A stretch of 64,000 nt of DNA from CBFFRJ01 sp963530515 (GCA_963530515.1 CAUSEC010000002.1:124001-188000); one strand, 5' to 3'. Counted from the stretch's first letter, positions 45,531 to 54,794 are shown. Program-made: numbers and translations. Notes: generated by a model from the sequence alone, not told the origin.

Positions 45531-46460
45531 TCAGGCATTACCACAAGAATAATGCATTTTAGTGTCGGCCATCGCGCTGGCAGCTTCCTCTATATAATGA
45601 ATCACTTCCTGAATGCCACGTGTTACCACTCTGTCCTGGCGCATGACCCGGCCCAGCGTGCGGTGAAGGGGCGGCTCCAGCGAATAAAGGCTTAACCCGC
45701 TTCTCTCTTCCGGCTGGTCGACGGCCAGTCGCGGGACGATGCTGTAACCCAGCCCGGCACGCACCATGCGTTTGATGGCTTCAATGCTGCCAAGCTCCAT
45801 CACCGGTGCCATTTGCGTGCTGGCGGCCAGAAACCAGTTGTCGATAAGCGTGCGGGTGCCGCTGCCGGATTCAAAGACGATAAACGGGAGTGCTGCGCAG
45901 CGAGCAGGTGTGAAAGCGACGCCCGGACAGTCAGCGTTTGCCGCCCCGATGAGCACGAACTCCTCTTTCATGACCGGAGTCACGTCGAGATTTTTGCCCG
46001 TTGCCGGTAAGGTCACCAGGCCAATATCCAGCCGGTTTTCTTCCACGGCCCGGACAATATCCTGCGTATTCCCGGTGCGAACCCCGACGGTAAGCTGAGG
46101 CCAGGCCAACTGGAGTGCGTGTAAAACGGCCGGCAACAGATGAATGCAGACGGTGGCACCCGTGCCCAGCGTAACGGTTCCGCTGATCTGCTGTTGGTGC
46201 AAAGAGACTGACTGCACCGCCGTGTTGACGGCTTTCTCGATGACCTCGCAGTGTTCCAGTAGCGTCAGCCCGGCAGGGGTCGGGCGAATGCCGCGCCCGG
46301 TTCGTTCAATCAATCGCGTCTGGAGAGTGGTTTCCAGCTGGCGCATCTGCAAACTGACCGCTGGCTGAGAGATCCCCAGCACGTCGGCGGCGGCGGTAAA
46401 ACTTCCCCGCATTATTACCAGTTTGAAGGTTGCCAGGTGATCGAGACTGAGCGTGGACAT
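45531..46460 (-). CDS. LysR-family regulator upstream of yohJK
   Basis: 309 residues. Helix-turn-helix AAADVLGISQPAVSLQMRQLE near 23-43, effector domain with DIGLVTLPATGKN near 151, SGSGTRTLIDNWF near 197 and GSIEAIKRMVRAGLGYS near 223. Same strand as yohJK and divergent from the GNAT gene. E. coli lacks a regulator here. CidR, the activator of cid genes in Gram-positives, is also LysR type, so control of yohJK is a reasonable inference. Confidence 0.85.
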   Translation of the reverse strand: MSTLSLDHLATFKLVIMRGSFTAAADVLGISQPAVSLQMRQLETTLQTRLIERTGRGIRPTPAGLTLLEHCEVIEKAVNTAVQSVSLHQQQISGTVTLGTGATVCIHLLPAVLHALQLAWPQLTVGVRTGNTQDIVRAVEENRLDIGLVTLPATGKNLDVTPVMKEEFVLIGAANADCPGVAFTPARCAALPFIVFESGSGTRTLIDNWFLAASTQMAPVMELGSIEAIKRMVRAGLGYSIVPRLAVDQPEERSGLSLYSLEPPLHRTLGRVMRQDRVVTRGIQEVIHYIEEAASAMADTKMHYSCGNA

Positions 46461-46552
46461 CCAAAGTTTTCCTTATGCGGCGGATAAGTGCGGGCATGTG
46501 CCAGAATGCGCCGGTTACGGCTAGCCTGTCAGGATTGATGAGCAGGAGTCGA

Positions 46553-47104
46553 ATGATGGAAATTACTGAAGCAGAAGAACAACATATTCCCACGATCCAC
46601 GCAATATATGCCTGGCATGTTGCCAATGGCACTGCCTCTTTTGAAACTGAAGTGCCGGGTATCGATGAAATGCGAGACCGAATAAAAACGCTGCGTGACG
46701 CCGGGCTGCCCTGGTTTGTGCTGCTGGATGACGGCGTGGTGAAAGGGTATTGCTACTTGTCGCGCTACCGTGCGCGCAAGGCTTACCAGTTTACGCTCGA
46801 GGATTCTATTTATGTGGATCAGCACTATCGCCATCGCGGGGCGGGCAAAGCGCTGCTGGCAAAATCCATTGAATGGGCCCAGCAGCACGGGTATCGGCAA
46901 CTGATTGCGGTCGTCGGTAACAGCGAAAACGAAGCCTCTCTTGCGTTGCATCACCGGGCGGGATTTATCACCACCGGCACGCTCAAAAATGTGGGCTTTA
47001 AGCATGGCCGCTGGCTGGATATTGTTATGCTGCAGCGCACGCTGGGAGAGGGGGCGCAGACCGTGCCGCAGATGAATACGAGGGCAGATTCGGCCTGCGT
47101 TTGA
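46553..47104 (+). CDS. GNAT acetyltransferase (Pat/MddA type)
   Basis: 183 residues from ATG 46553 with CAGGAG eight bases upstream. The phosphinothricin/methionine-derivative acetyltransferase group: acetyl-CoA loop HYRHRGAGKALLAK near 98-111, NSENEASLALHHRAGF near 129-144, and VGFKHGRWLDIVMLQ near 153-167. Likely detoxifies methionine sulfoximine-like or phosphinothricin-like amino acids; the exact substrate is unproven. Divergent from the LysR gene, which might regulate it. Confidence 0.85.
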   Translation: MMEITEAEEQHIPTIHAIYAWHVANGTASFETEVPGIDEMRDRIKTLRDAGLPWFVLLDDGVVKGYCYLSRYRARKAYQFTLEDSIYVDQHYRHRGAGKALLAKSIEWAQQHGYRQLIAVVGNSENEASLALHHRAGFITTGTLKNVGFKHGRWLDIVMLQRTLGEGAQTVPQMNTRADSACV

Positions 47105-47135
47105 CACGCTCTTCTTTGCATTCCTCAATCTTCTT

Positions 47136-47166
47136 GCCCGCCAGATGATCCTGACGGGCTTTCCCG
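47136..47166 (+). terminator. Probable terminator after the GNAT gene
   Basis: GCCCGCCAG/CTGACGGGC (one mismatch) with TTTCCCGTTTTT after it. Confidence 0.55.
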
Positions 47167-47203
47167 TTTTTGTGATAGCACAACTTTTCATCCTTACTTT
47201 ATT

Positions 47204-47222
47204 AACGATAATCATTTTCATT
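47204..47222. promoter_or_regulatory. Fur-like box upstream of sitA
   Basis: AACGATAATCATTTTCATT resembles the Fur consensus GATAATGATAATCATTATC. sitABCD is Fur- and MntR-controlled in Salmonella. Confidence 0.7.
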
Positions 47223-47224
47223 AA

Positions 47225-47243
47225 AACATAGCCTATGCTATAT
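47225..47243. promoter_or_regulatory. MntR-like box upstream of sitA
   Basis: AACATAGCCTATGCTATAT matches the MntR inverted repeat AACATAGC-N3/4-GCTATGTT in the left half and most of the right half, three bases after the Fur-like box. Confidence 0.75.
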
Positions 47244-47297
47244 AAATTAGCACAGGCTAATTTCGTTCTGATTTTAATCACCTCTGGAGACTCCTGC

Positions 47298-48206
47298 ATG
47301 CTGATAACAAAGAAAGTAAAGGTGGTACTGTTTGGCTCGCTGCTGGCAATGGCGGCGGCGAGCGCACACGCGGCTGAGAAATTTAAGGTCATCACCACCT
47401 TTACGGTGATTGCGGATATGGCGAAAAACGTGGCGGGGGATGCCGCAGACGTCACGTCTATCACTAAGCCCGGTGCGGAAATCCATGAGTACCAGCCGAC
47501 ACCGGGCGACATTAAGCGGGCACAGGGCGCGCAGCTTATCCTCGCCAACGGCATGAATCTGGAACTCTGGTTCCAGCGTTTTTATCAGCATCTCAACGGT
47601 GTACCGGAAGTGGTGGTGACCGCCGGGATCACCCCGATGGGCATCTCCGAAGGGCCGTATAACGGCAAGCCGAACCCCCATGCCTGGATGTCGACGGCGA
47701 ACGCACTGATCTACGTCGATAACATTCGCGATGCGCTGGTGAAATACGATCCGGCGAATGCAGGCACTTACAAACAAAACGCAGAAAAGTATAAGCAGCA
47801 GATAACTGACACCCTCGAACCGTTGCGCAAACAGGTCGCTGACATTCCCGAAGCCCAGCGCTGGCTGGTCTCCAGTGAAGGGGCCTTTTCTTATCTTGCC
47901 CGCGATCTCGGGCTAAAAGAGCTCTACTTATGGCCGATCAACGCCGATCAGCAAGGCACGCCGCAGCAGGTTCGTCATGTGATTGATGAGGTGAAAGCCT
48001 CGCATATTCCGGCGGTCTTCAGTGAAAGCACGGTCTCGGATAAGCCCGCCCGTCAGGTGGCCCGGGAAACCGGTGCACACTACGGTGGCGTGCTCTATGT
48101 CGACTCCCTGAGCGGGCCGGATGGCCCGGTGCCGACCTATCTTGAACTGCTCAACGTCACCACCCGCACCCTTGTGCAGGGGATCAAAGACGGCATGAAG
48201 GAGTAA
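47298..48206 (+). CDS. sitA: SitA Mn/Fe-binding periplasmic protein
   Basis: Cluster 9 metal-binding lipoprotein-like protein, 302 residues from ATG 47298 with GGAG upstream. The signal peptide ends near SAHAA-E (residue 26). Metal site residues are recognisable: His63 in KPGAEIHEYQPTP, a second His in KPNPHAWMS, Glu in FSESTVSDKPA and Asp in YVDSLSG. Delivers manganese (and ferrous iron) to SitBCD. First gene of the operon, with Fur-like and MntR-like sites directly upstream. Confidence 0.95.
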   Translation: MLITKKVKVVLFGSLLAMAAASAHAAEKFKVITTFTVIADMAKNVAGDAADVTSITKPGAEIHEYQPTPGDIKRAQGAQLILANGMNLELWFQRFYQHLNGVPEVVVTAGITPMGISEGPYNGKPNPHAWMSTANALIYVDNIRDALVKYDPANAGTYKQNAEKYKQQITDTLEPLRKQVADIPEAQRWLVSSEGAFSYLARDLGLKELYLWPINADQQGTPQQVRHVIDEVKASHIPAVFSESTVSDKPARQVARETGAHYGGVLYVDSLSGPDGPVPTYLELLNVTTRTLVQGIKDGMKE

Positions 48207-48209
48207 ATC

Positions 48210-49037
48210 ATGGTGCAAACGGCAGGCATTAAGGTGTCAGGTGTGACGGTGACCTACCGTAACGGGCACACCGCATTACGTGACGCGACGTTCAGCGTGC
48301 CCGGCGGTTCGATTGCCGCGCTGGTGGGGGTCAATGGCTCGGGTAAATCGACCCTGTTTAAAGCGGTCATGGGCTTTGTGCGCCTTGCGGCGGGCGATAT
48401 CGCCATTGAAGGATTGCCCACGCAACAGGCGCTGCGGCGTAACCTGGTGGCCTATGTGCCGCAGGCCGAAGAGGTGGACTGGTCGTTTCCGGTGCTGGTG
48501 GAGGATGTGGTGATGATGGGGCGTTACGGGCGCATGGGGATACTGCGCATCCCGAAAGAGCACGACAAACGCATTGTCACTGAGGCGCTGGAGCGGGTCG
48601 ATATGCTGGCGTTTCGCCACCGACAAATTGGCGAGCTCTCCGGCGGGCAGAAAAAGCGCGTCTTTCTGGCGCGGGCGATTGCCCAGCAGGGGGACGTGAT
48701 TCTGCTTGATGAACCCTTTACCGGCGTGGATGTAAAAACCGAAGCCAAAATCATCGACCTGCTGCGTGAGCTGCGCGATGAAGGTAAAACCATGCTGGTT
48801 TCCACCCACAATCTCGGGTCAGTGACGGAGTTTTGTGACTATACCGTCATGGTGAAGGGCACGGTGCTGGCGAGCGGACCAACGGAGACCACCTTCACCG
48901 CAGAAAATCTCGAACAGGCCTTCAGCGGCGTGCTGCGCCATGTGGTGCTGAGCGGCACTGAAGACCGCATTATCACCGACGATGAACGCCCGTTCGTGGC
49001 ACACCGGCTGCCCGACAGCGAAAGGGGGCAGGGATGA
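48210..49037 (+). CDS. sitB: SitB manganese/iron ABC transporter ATPase
   Basis: 275 residues. Walker A GVNGSGKST near 38-46, signature LSGGQKKR near 144, Walker B ILLDEPF near 163, His switch STHNLGSVT. Begins three bases after sitA; its stop overlaps the sitC start (ATGA). Confidence 0.96.
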   Translation: MVQTAGIKVSGVTVTYRNGHTALRDATFSVPGGSIAALVGVNGSGKSTLFKAVMGFVRLAAGDIAIEGLPTQQALRRNLVAYVPQAEEVDWSFPVLVEDVVMMGRYGRMGILRIPKEHDKRIVTEALERVDMLAFRHRQIGELSGGQKKRVFLARAIAQQGDVILLDEPFTGVDVKTEAKIIDLLRELRDEGKTMLVSTHNLGSVTEFCDYTVMVKGTVLASGPTETTFTAENLEQAFSGVLRHVVLSGTEDRIITDDERPFVAHRLPDSERGQG

Positions 49038-49891
49038 ACGTGCTGCTCGAACCTTTCGGCTATGAATACATGCGCAACGCCATGTGGGTCTCCGCCATGG
49101 TTGGCGGCCTGTGCGCGTTTCTCTCGTGCTACCTGATGCTGAAAGGCTGGTCGCTGATTGGTGATGCGCTGTCGCACTCCATTGTGCCGGGCGTGGCGGG
49201 GGCGTATATGCTCGGCCTGCCGTTTGCGCTGGGGGCGTTTTTATCCGGTGGGCTGGCGGCGGGCAGTATGCTGTTTCTCAATCAGCGCACCCGCCTCAAA
49301 GAGGACGCCATTATCGGGCTGATTTTCTCCTCCTTCTTTGGCCTTGGCCTGTTTATGGTCTCGCTGAATCCCACTTCGGTGAACATTCAGACCATTGTGC
49401 TGGGCAATATTCTGGCGATCGCCCCGGCCGATATTTTGCAGCTGGCGATTATCGGCGTCGTCTCCATGGTGATCCTGTTCTTCAAGTGGAAGGATTTGAT
49501 GGTGACCTTCTTTGATGAAAACCACGCCCGCGCCATTGGCCTGCGCCCGGAGCGGCTGAAAGTCCTCTTCTTTACCCTGCTGGCGTTGTCCACCGTGGCG
49601 GCGTTACAAACCGTTGGCGCGTTTTTAGTGATTTGTCTGGTGGTGACGCCGGGCGCAACCGCCTGGCTGCTTACTGACCGTTTCCCCCGCCTGCTGATGA
49701 TTGCGGTCGCCATTGGCAGCCTTACCAGTTTTGCGGGTGCCTGGGCCAGTTACTACCTCGACGGTGCCACCGGCGGGGTGATTGTGGTCGCGCAAACGCT
49801 GCTGTTCCTGCTGGCGTTTGTCTTTGCGCCTGCACACGGGTTACTGGCTAACCGCCGCCGTGCGCGGCTGGCGGTGGAGGCGGGGCAATGA
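49034..49891 (+). CDS. sitC: SitC manganese/iron permease
   Basis: 285-residue ABC-3 family permease with about eight helices; contains MLKGWSLIGDALSHSIVPG near 35-53 and AFLVICLVVTPGATAWLL near 195-212. Overlaps sitB and sitD by four bases each (ATGA). Confidence 0.95.
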   Translation: MNVLLEPFGYEYMRNAMWVSAMVGGLCAFLSCYLMLKGWSLIGDALSHSIVPGVAGAYMLGLPFALGAFLSGGLAAGSMLFLNQRTRLKEDAIIGLIFSSFFGLGLFMVSLNPTSVNIQTIVLGNILAIAPADILQLAIIGVVSMVILFFKWKDLMVTFFDENHARAIGLRPERLKVLFFTLLALSTVAALQTVGAFLVICLVVTPGATAWLLTDRFPRLLMIAVAIGSLTSFAGAWASYYLDGATGGVIVVAQTLLFLLAFVFAPAHGLLANRRRARLAVEAGQ

Positions 49892-50733
49892 TGACGACGC
49901 TGCTTGAACCTTTCCAGTTTGCGTTTATGAACAACGCGCTGCTCATTGCGCTGATTGTCGCCATTCCCTGCGCGTTGCTGTCGGTGTTTCTGGTGCTTAA
50001 AGGCTGGGCATTAATGGGCGATGCCATGAGTCATGCGGTCTTCCCCGGCGTGGTACTGGCATGGATGCTGGGGTTGCCGCTGGCGCTGGGGGCGTTTGTG
50101 GCCGGATTATTTTGCGCCGTCGCCACCGGTTTTTTAAAAGACAACAGCCGCATCAAGCAGGACACGGTGATGGGTATTGTCTTTTCCGGCATGTTCGCGG
50201 CCGGGCTGTTGCTCTATCTCGCCGTGAAACCGGAAGTGCATCTCGACCATATTCTGTTTGGCGACATGTTAGGCATTAACGGTGGTGACATCCTGCAAAC
50301 TGGGATCATTGCGGCGGTGATTGCGGTCGTCATCGGCGTAAAATGGCGCGATTTCCTGCTTTTTTGTTTTGACTACCAGCAGGCGCAGGTCAGCGGTTTA
50401 CGTACCCGCTGGCTGCATTACGGGCTGCTTTGTATGGTGTCACTGACCATTGTGGCAACGCTGAAAGCGGTGGGAATTGTGCTGTCGATTTCGTTACTGA
50501 TTGCACCCGGTGCCATTGCGGTGCTGCTGACGAACCGTTTTCATATTGCGCTGCTGGTGGCGGTAGCGGTTTCGGTGGTGGTGTCGCTGCTGGGAATTTA
50601 TCTGTCGTTCTTTATCGACAGCGCCCCGGCACCGACGATTGTGGTGCTGTTTGCGCTGGTGTTTGTGGTGACCTTTGTGGTGTCCAGCCGCAAAGCGCGA
50701 AAGCGCGAGTTACAGCGGCTGTCGGCGCAGTGA
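49888..50733 (+). CDS. sitD: SitD manganese/iron permease
   Basis: 281-residue ABC-3 permease, paralogous to SitC (shared LKGWALMGDAMSHAVFPG near 36). Last gene of sitABCD. The operon lies between yohJ's neighbours and dusC; E. coli K-12 lacks it here, so it marks an accessory insertion. Confidence 0.95.
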   Translation: MMTTLLEPFQFAFMNNALLIALIVAIPCALLSVFLVLKGWALMGDAMSHAVFPGVVLAWMLGLPLALGAFVAGLFCAVATGFLKDNSRIKQDTVMGIVFSGMFAAGLLLYLAVKPEVHLDHILFGDMLGINGGDILQTGIIAAVIAVVIGVKWRDFLLFCFDYQQAQVSGLRTRWLHYGLLCMVSLTIVATLKAVGIVLSISLLIAPGAIAVLLTNRFHIALLVAVAVSVVVSLLGIYLSFFIDSAPAPTIVVLFALVFVVTFVVSSRKARKRELQRLSAQ

Positions 50734-50807
50734 AATAGGGCATTCACAGCCTTCCTTCCCCCTGAAAGAGGCGCTACTATGTCGCCTCATTTTTTCAGGG
50801 GTAAGAT

Positions 50808-51746
50808 ATGCGTGTATTACTGGCGCCGATGGAAGGTGTGCTCGATTCGCTGGTGCGCGAGCTGCTGACCGAGGTCAACGATTACGATCACTGCATTACC
50901 GAGTTTGTGCGCGTGGTCGACCAGCTTTTGCCCGCAAAAGTCTTCCACCGTATTTGCCCTGAACTGAACCATCAAAGTCGCACGCCGTCCGGCACCCTGG
51001 TGCGCGTGCAGTTGCTCGGGCAATACCCCGAGTGGCTGGCGGAAAATGCCGCCCGCGCCGTGGAGTTAGGCTCCTGGGGCGTGGATTTAAACTGCGGTTG
51101 TCCGTCGAAAATGGTCAACGGCAGCGGCGGCGGGGCCACGCTGCTCAAAGATCCGGAACTGATCTACCAGGGCGCGAAAGCCATGCGCGCGGCGGTGCCA
51201 GCCCATTTACCGGTGACGGTAAAAGTGCGTCTTGGCTGGGACAGCGGCGCACGCCAGTTTGAAATCGCCGATGCGGTACAGCAGGCCGGGGCGACAGAGC
51301 TGGTGGTGCACGGGCGCACCAAAGAAGATGGCTACAAGGCAGAACGCATTAACTGGCAGGCCATCGGTGAGATCCGCAAGCGGCTGAGCATACCGGTTGT
51401 TGCCAACGGCGAAATCTGGGACTGGCAAAGTGCGCAGGACTGCATGGCGGCTACCGGTTGCGATGCGGTAATGATAGGTCGTGGTGCGCTGAACGTGCCC
51501 AACCTGAGCCGGGTGGTGAAATATAACGCTCCGCGTATGCCCTGGTCTGACGTCATCACCCTGCTGAAAAAATATACCCGCCTGGAGAAACAAGGTGACA
51601 CGGGGCTGTATCACGTTGCCCGTATCAAGCAGTGGCTGGGCTACCTGCGCAAAGAGTACGACGAGTCGCAGGGGGTGTTTGAACTGGTCCGTACCCTTAA
51701 AACCTCTGCGGATATCGCCCGGGTCATTCAAGGGATAAATGAATAA
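50808..51746 (+). CDS. dusC: DusC tRNA-dihydrouridine(16) synthase
   Basis: FMN-dependent reductase that forms dihydrouridine at tRNA position 16. 312 residues (315 in E. coli). Catalytic Cys98 in NCGCPSKMVNGSGGGA; VHGRTKEDGY near 165 and IGRGALNVPN near 222 form the FMN phosphate site. In E. coli dusC is directly beside yohJ; here the LysR, GNAT and sit genes lie between them. Confidence 0.97.
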   Translation: MRVLLAPMEGVLDSLVRELLTEVNDYDHCITEFVRVVDQLLPAKVFHRICPELNHQSRTPSGTLVRVQLLGQYPEWLAENAARAVELGSWGVDLNCGCPSKMVNGSGGGATLLKDPELIYQGAKAMRAAVPAHLPVTVKVRLGWDSGARQFEIADAVQQAGATELVVHGRTKEDGYKAERINWQAIGEIRKRLSIPVVANGEIWDWQSAQDCMAATGCDAVMIGRGALNVPNLSRVVKYNAPRMPWSDVITLLKKYTRLEKQGDTGLYHVARIKQWLGYLRKEYDESQGVFELVRTLKTSADIARVIQGINE

Positions 51747-51820
51747 TCTTGAGATCATAATCACGTTTTTGCGTGACGCCGATTGAGTGAAAAAGGCAAC
51801 CTGATAGAGTCTCGTCCCGT

Positions 51821-51886
51821 GGATTGTTACTGCGAAAGCAGGCTAAACCTGATGTTCTGGCATTTGCCGGAAGTCAGGTTTTTTTG
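51821..51886 (+). promoter_or_regulatory. RAT antiterminator and overlapping terminator before the bglG-type gene
   Basis: A ribonucleic antiterminator (GGATTGTTACTGCG at its start, 51821-51849) overlaps the left arm AAACCTGA of a terminator whose right arm TCAGGTTT lies at 51874-51881 and runs into a T-tract. This is the standard BglG/LicT/SacY target layout. Confidence 0.92.
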
Positions 51887-51900
51887 TTTCTGGGGTTCGG

Positions 51901-52734
51901 ATGAAAATCGCCAAAATACTCAATAATAATGTGGTGGTCGTGCAGGATGAACAGCAACGCGAGCAGGTCGTTATGGGCCGGGGGCTGGCGTTCCAGAAAC
52001 GTGTCGGCGACGAGCTGGACGAGCGTAAAATCGAGAAGATTTTTGCCCTGCAAAGCGATGAGCTGATTGGTCGTCTCAGCGAGCTGCTCAATCAGATCCC
52101 GCTGGAAGTGATGACCACCTGCGATCGCATCATCGATTTGGCCCGTGAACGTCTTGGGAAATTACAGGAAAGCCTGTACATCACCCTGACGGATCACTGT
52201 TTCTTTGCCATTGAGCGAATGAAAAATGGCCAGGTTATTCGCAACGTGCTGTTGTGGGAAATCCGCCGCCTGTATCCGAAAGAGTTTCAACTGGGGCAGG
52301 AAGCCCGCGCGATCATTGCGAAGCGCCTGGGCGTGGAATTGCCGGAAGATGAAGCCGGGTTTATTGCGCTGCACCTGGTGACGGCGCAGCTGAACAGTGA
52401 AATGCCGGAAGTCATGCATATCACCAAAGTGATGCAAGAGATCCTGCATATCGTGAAGTACGAGTTAAAGCTGGAATACAACGAAGAGTCGCTGAGTTAC
52501 CACCGTTTTGTGACGCACCTGAAGTTTTTCTCTCAGCGGATGCTGACCCGCACGGTGGTAGAGGACGATGACCTGTCGCTGCATCAGGCGGTGAAAGATA
52601 ACTATGCCCGCGCCTGGCGCTGTGCTGAAAAGGTCGAGCGGCATCTGCAAAAGAATTACCAGCGTAACTTAACCACCGAAGAGATTATGTTTTTAGCTAT
52701 CCATATTGAGCGTGTACGAAAAGATAAGCGCTAA
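51901..52734 (+). CDS. BglG/LicT-family transcriptional antiterminator
   Basis: 277 residues: N-terminal RNA-binding CAT domain (MKIAKILNNNVVVVQDEQ, GRGLAFQKRVGD, first 60 residues) and two PTS regulation domains with conserved histidines (TDHCFFAIER near 97-106, IALHLVTAQLN near 155, DNYARAWRCAEKVERHL near 228, FLAIHIERV near 262). Binds the RAT hairpins before itself and before the EII gene and prevents termination when beta-glucoside is present. Phosphorylation by the EII protein would inactivate it. It regulates itself and the two downstream genes. Confidence 0.94.
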   Translation: MKIAKILNNNVVVVQDEQQREQVVMGRGLAFQKRVGDELDERKIEKIFALQSDELIGRLSELLNQIPLEVMTTCDRIIDLARERLGKLQESLYITLTDHCFFAIERMKNGQVIRNVLLWEIRRLYPKEFQLGQEARAIIAKRLGVELPEDEAGFIALHLVTAQLNSEMPEVMHITKVMQEILHIVKYELKLEYNEESLSYHRFVTHLKFFSQRMLTRTVVEDDDLSLHQAVKDNYARAWRCAEKVERHLQKNYQRNLTTEEIMFLAIHIERVRKDKR

Positions 52735-52805
52735 AAATAAGTGCGAAGATCTACCCCGAAATATTCGTGACCGCACAGGCGGCGTGAAAAATGAAGGGTA
52801 AAACA

Positions 52806-52875
52806 GGATTGTTACTGCGACACGCAGGCAAAACCTGAGCCCGGCCCGCAAGGTGCCGGACTCAGGTTTTTTTTT
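52806..52875 (+). promoter_or_regulatory. Second RAT antiterminator and terminator, before the EII gene
   Basis: A second RAT (GGATTGTTACTGCG start, 52806-52835) overlaps the left arm AAACCTGAG of a terminator with right arm CTCAGGTTT at 52861-52869 and nine T. Nearly the same sequence as the first, so both are targets of the same antiterminator. Confidence 0.92.
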
Positions 52876-52919
52876 ACTCAGTCACCGCCTACGGGCACAT
52901 AAGAAGCAAGGAAATCAAC

Positions 52920-54779
52920 ATGGAATATCAAGCGCTGGCCAAAGATATTCTCAGCCACGTTGGGGGCAAGGAGAACATTGGCAGCCTGGTGCATTGCGCC
53001 ACCCGACTTCGTTTTAAGCTCAAAGACGGCAAGAAAGCCGACGCAGAGGGTCTGAAAGCCAACCCCGGTATCATTATGGTGGTGGAGAGCGGCGGCCAGT
53101 TTCAGGTCGTGATTGGCAACCATGTCAACGATGTCTGGCAGGCGGTACGCAATGAAGCGGGTCTGACGGACGACTCCCCGGCGGCTACGGCTGACAAAGG
53201 CGAGAAAGGTTCACTGTTAGGGCGGACGATCGACGTCGTTTCTGGCATTTTCACGCCATTTATCGGCATTATGGCGGCGTCCGGGATTTTAAAAGGGATA
53301 TTGGCACTGGCGGTAGTGTGCGGCTGGCTTTCAACCACCAGCGGGACTTACCAGATCTGGTTTGCCGCCAGTGATTCGCTGTTCTTTTTCTTCCCGCTGA
53401 TCCTCGGTTATACCGCCGGGAAAAAATTCGGCGGTAATGCCTTCGTGACCATGGCGATTGGTGGTGCGCTCACCCACCCGCTGATGATCAAAGCCTTCGA
53501 AGCCAGCCAGGCGCCGGGTGCGGTGGGCGAAACCTTCTTCGGCATTCCGGTGACCTTTATTAACTACAGTGGCTCGGTGATTCCGATCATTGTCGCCGCC
53601 TGGGCGAGCTGCTGGCTGGAGAAGCAGTGCAACAAATTCCTGCACTCGGCGGTGAAGAATTTCTTCGGCCCGCTGATTTGCATCGCGGTGATTGTGCCGC
53701 TGACCTTCCTCGTTATTGGTCCGCTGGCGACGCTGCTCAGCCAGGGGCTGGCCCATGGTTATCAGGCCATTTACGTGTTTGCGCCGTGGCTGGCCGGTGC
53801 CGCGCTGGGGGCGATGTGGCAGGTATGCGTGATCTTCGGTCTGCACTGGGGTCTGGTGCCGCTGATGATCAACAACCTGACCGTCTTCGGCCAGGACACC
53901 ATGCTGCCCATTTTGCTGCCTGCGGTACTGGGACAGGTGGGGGCGGTGCTGGGGATCTTCCTGCGTACCCGTGACCCGCGCCAGAAAATCCTCGCCGGTT
54001 CAGCGGCAACCGCCGGTATTTTTGGTATCACCGAGCCTGCGGTGTATGGCTTGACGCTGCCGCTGCGCCGTCCGTTTATCTTCGGTTGTGTGGCGGGAGC
54101 CATTGGCGGGGCGATAGTCGGTTTCAGCGACAGCCATGTTTACTCCTTCGGCTTTGCCAACGTCTTTACCCTGGCGCAGATGATCCCGCCGGGCGGCGTC
54201 GATGCCACTCTGTGGGGCGGCATTCTGGGGACGGTAGTATCGCTGGTGTTAGCCTGTGTGATGACCTTTGTGGCAGGTATGCCGAAAACGCCGGTGGTGA
54301 CTCAACCTGTTGTCGTACCACCAGGTGAAAACGACATCCTGGCGCCGATGACCGGTACCGTACTGGCCCTTGAGCAGGTCCCGGACAGCACGTTTGCGGC
54401 AGGCGTACTGGGTGAAGGCACGGCGATTATCCCGTCTGGCAACAAAGTGATTGCGCCTTTTGCGGGCGAAGTGGCCTCGCTGTTCCAGACCAAACACGCC
54501 ATTGGCCTGCTCAGCGACAGCGGCATCGAATTGCTGATCCACGTCGGGATCGATACCGTGAAGCTGGACGGCAAACCCTTTACCGCGCATGTTAACGTGG
54601 GCGATAAGGTTCAGCCGGGCGATCTGCTGCTGGAGTTTGACAGGGACGCGATCCTCTCTGCCGGCTACGACCTGGCCACCCCGATTATTATCAGTAACAG
54701 CGACAGTTACCGCGCTGTGACGACCGTAGCAGCCACGGCTGTGGAATCCGGCATGCCGCTGCTGACGGTCAATCGTTAA
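52920..54779 (+). CDS. Beta-glucoside PTS enzyme EIIBCA (BglF type)
   Basis: 619 residues: IIB domain with phospho-Cys26 in VHCATRLRF, a multi-helix IIC domain from about 100 to 450, and IIA domain with phospho-His in ELLIHVGID near 545. Imports and phosphorylates aryl-beta-glucosides (salicin, arbutin) or cellobiose-like sugars, and in BglF-type systems also phosphorylates the antiterminator. Controlled by the second RAT. The exact sugar cannot be settled from sequence; bgl, asc and similar operons are related. Confidence 0.93.
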   Translation: MEYQALAKDILSHVGGKENIGSLVHCATRLRFKLKDGKKADAEGLKANPGIIMVVESGGQFQVVIGNHVNDVWQAVRNEAGLTDDSPAATADKGEKGSLLGRTIDVVSGIFTPFIGIMAASGILKGILALAVVCGWLSTTSGTYQIWFAASDSLFFFFPLILGYTAGKKFGGNAFVTMAIGGALTHPLMIKAFEASQAPGAVGETFFGIPVTFINYSGSVIPIIVAAWASCWLEKQCNKFLHSAVKNFFGPLICIAVIVPLTFLVIGPLATLLSQGLAHGYQAIYVFAPWLAGAALGAMWQVCVIFGLHWGLVPLMINNLTVFGQDTMLPILLPAVLGQVGAVLGIFLRTRDPRQKILAGSAATAGIFGITEPAVYGLTLPLRRPFIFGCVAGAIGGAIVGFSDSHVYSFGFANVFTLAQMIPPGGVDATLWGGILGTVVSLVLACVMTFVAGMPKTPVVTQPVVVPPGENDILAPMTGTVLALEQVPDSTFAAGVLGEGTAIIPSGNKVIAPFAGEVASLFQTKHAIGLLSDSGIELLIHVGIDTVKLDGKPFTAHVNVGDKVQPGDLLLEFDRDAILSAGYDLATPIIISNSDSYRAVTTVAATAVESGMPLLTVNR

Positions 54780-54794
54780 TCAAAGGAGATATCA

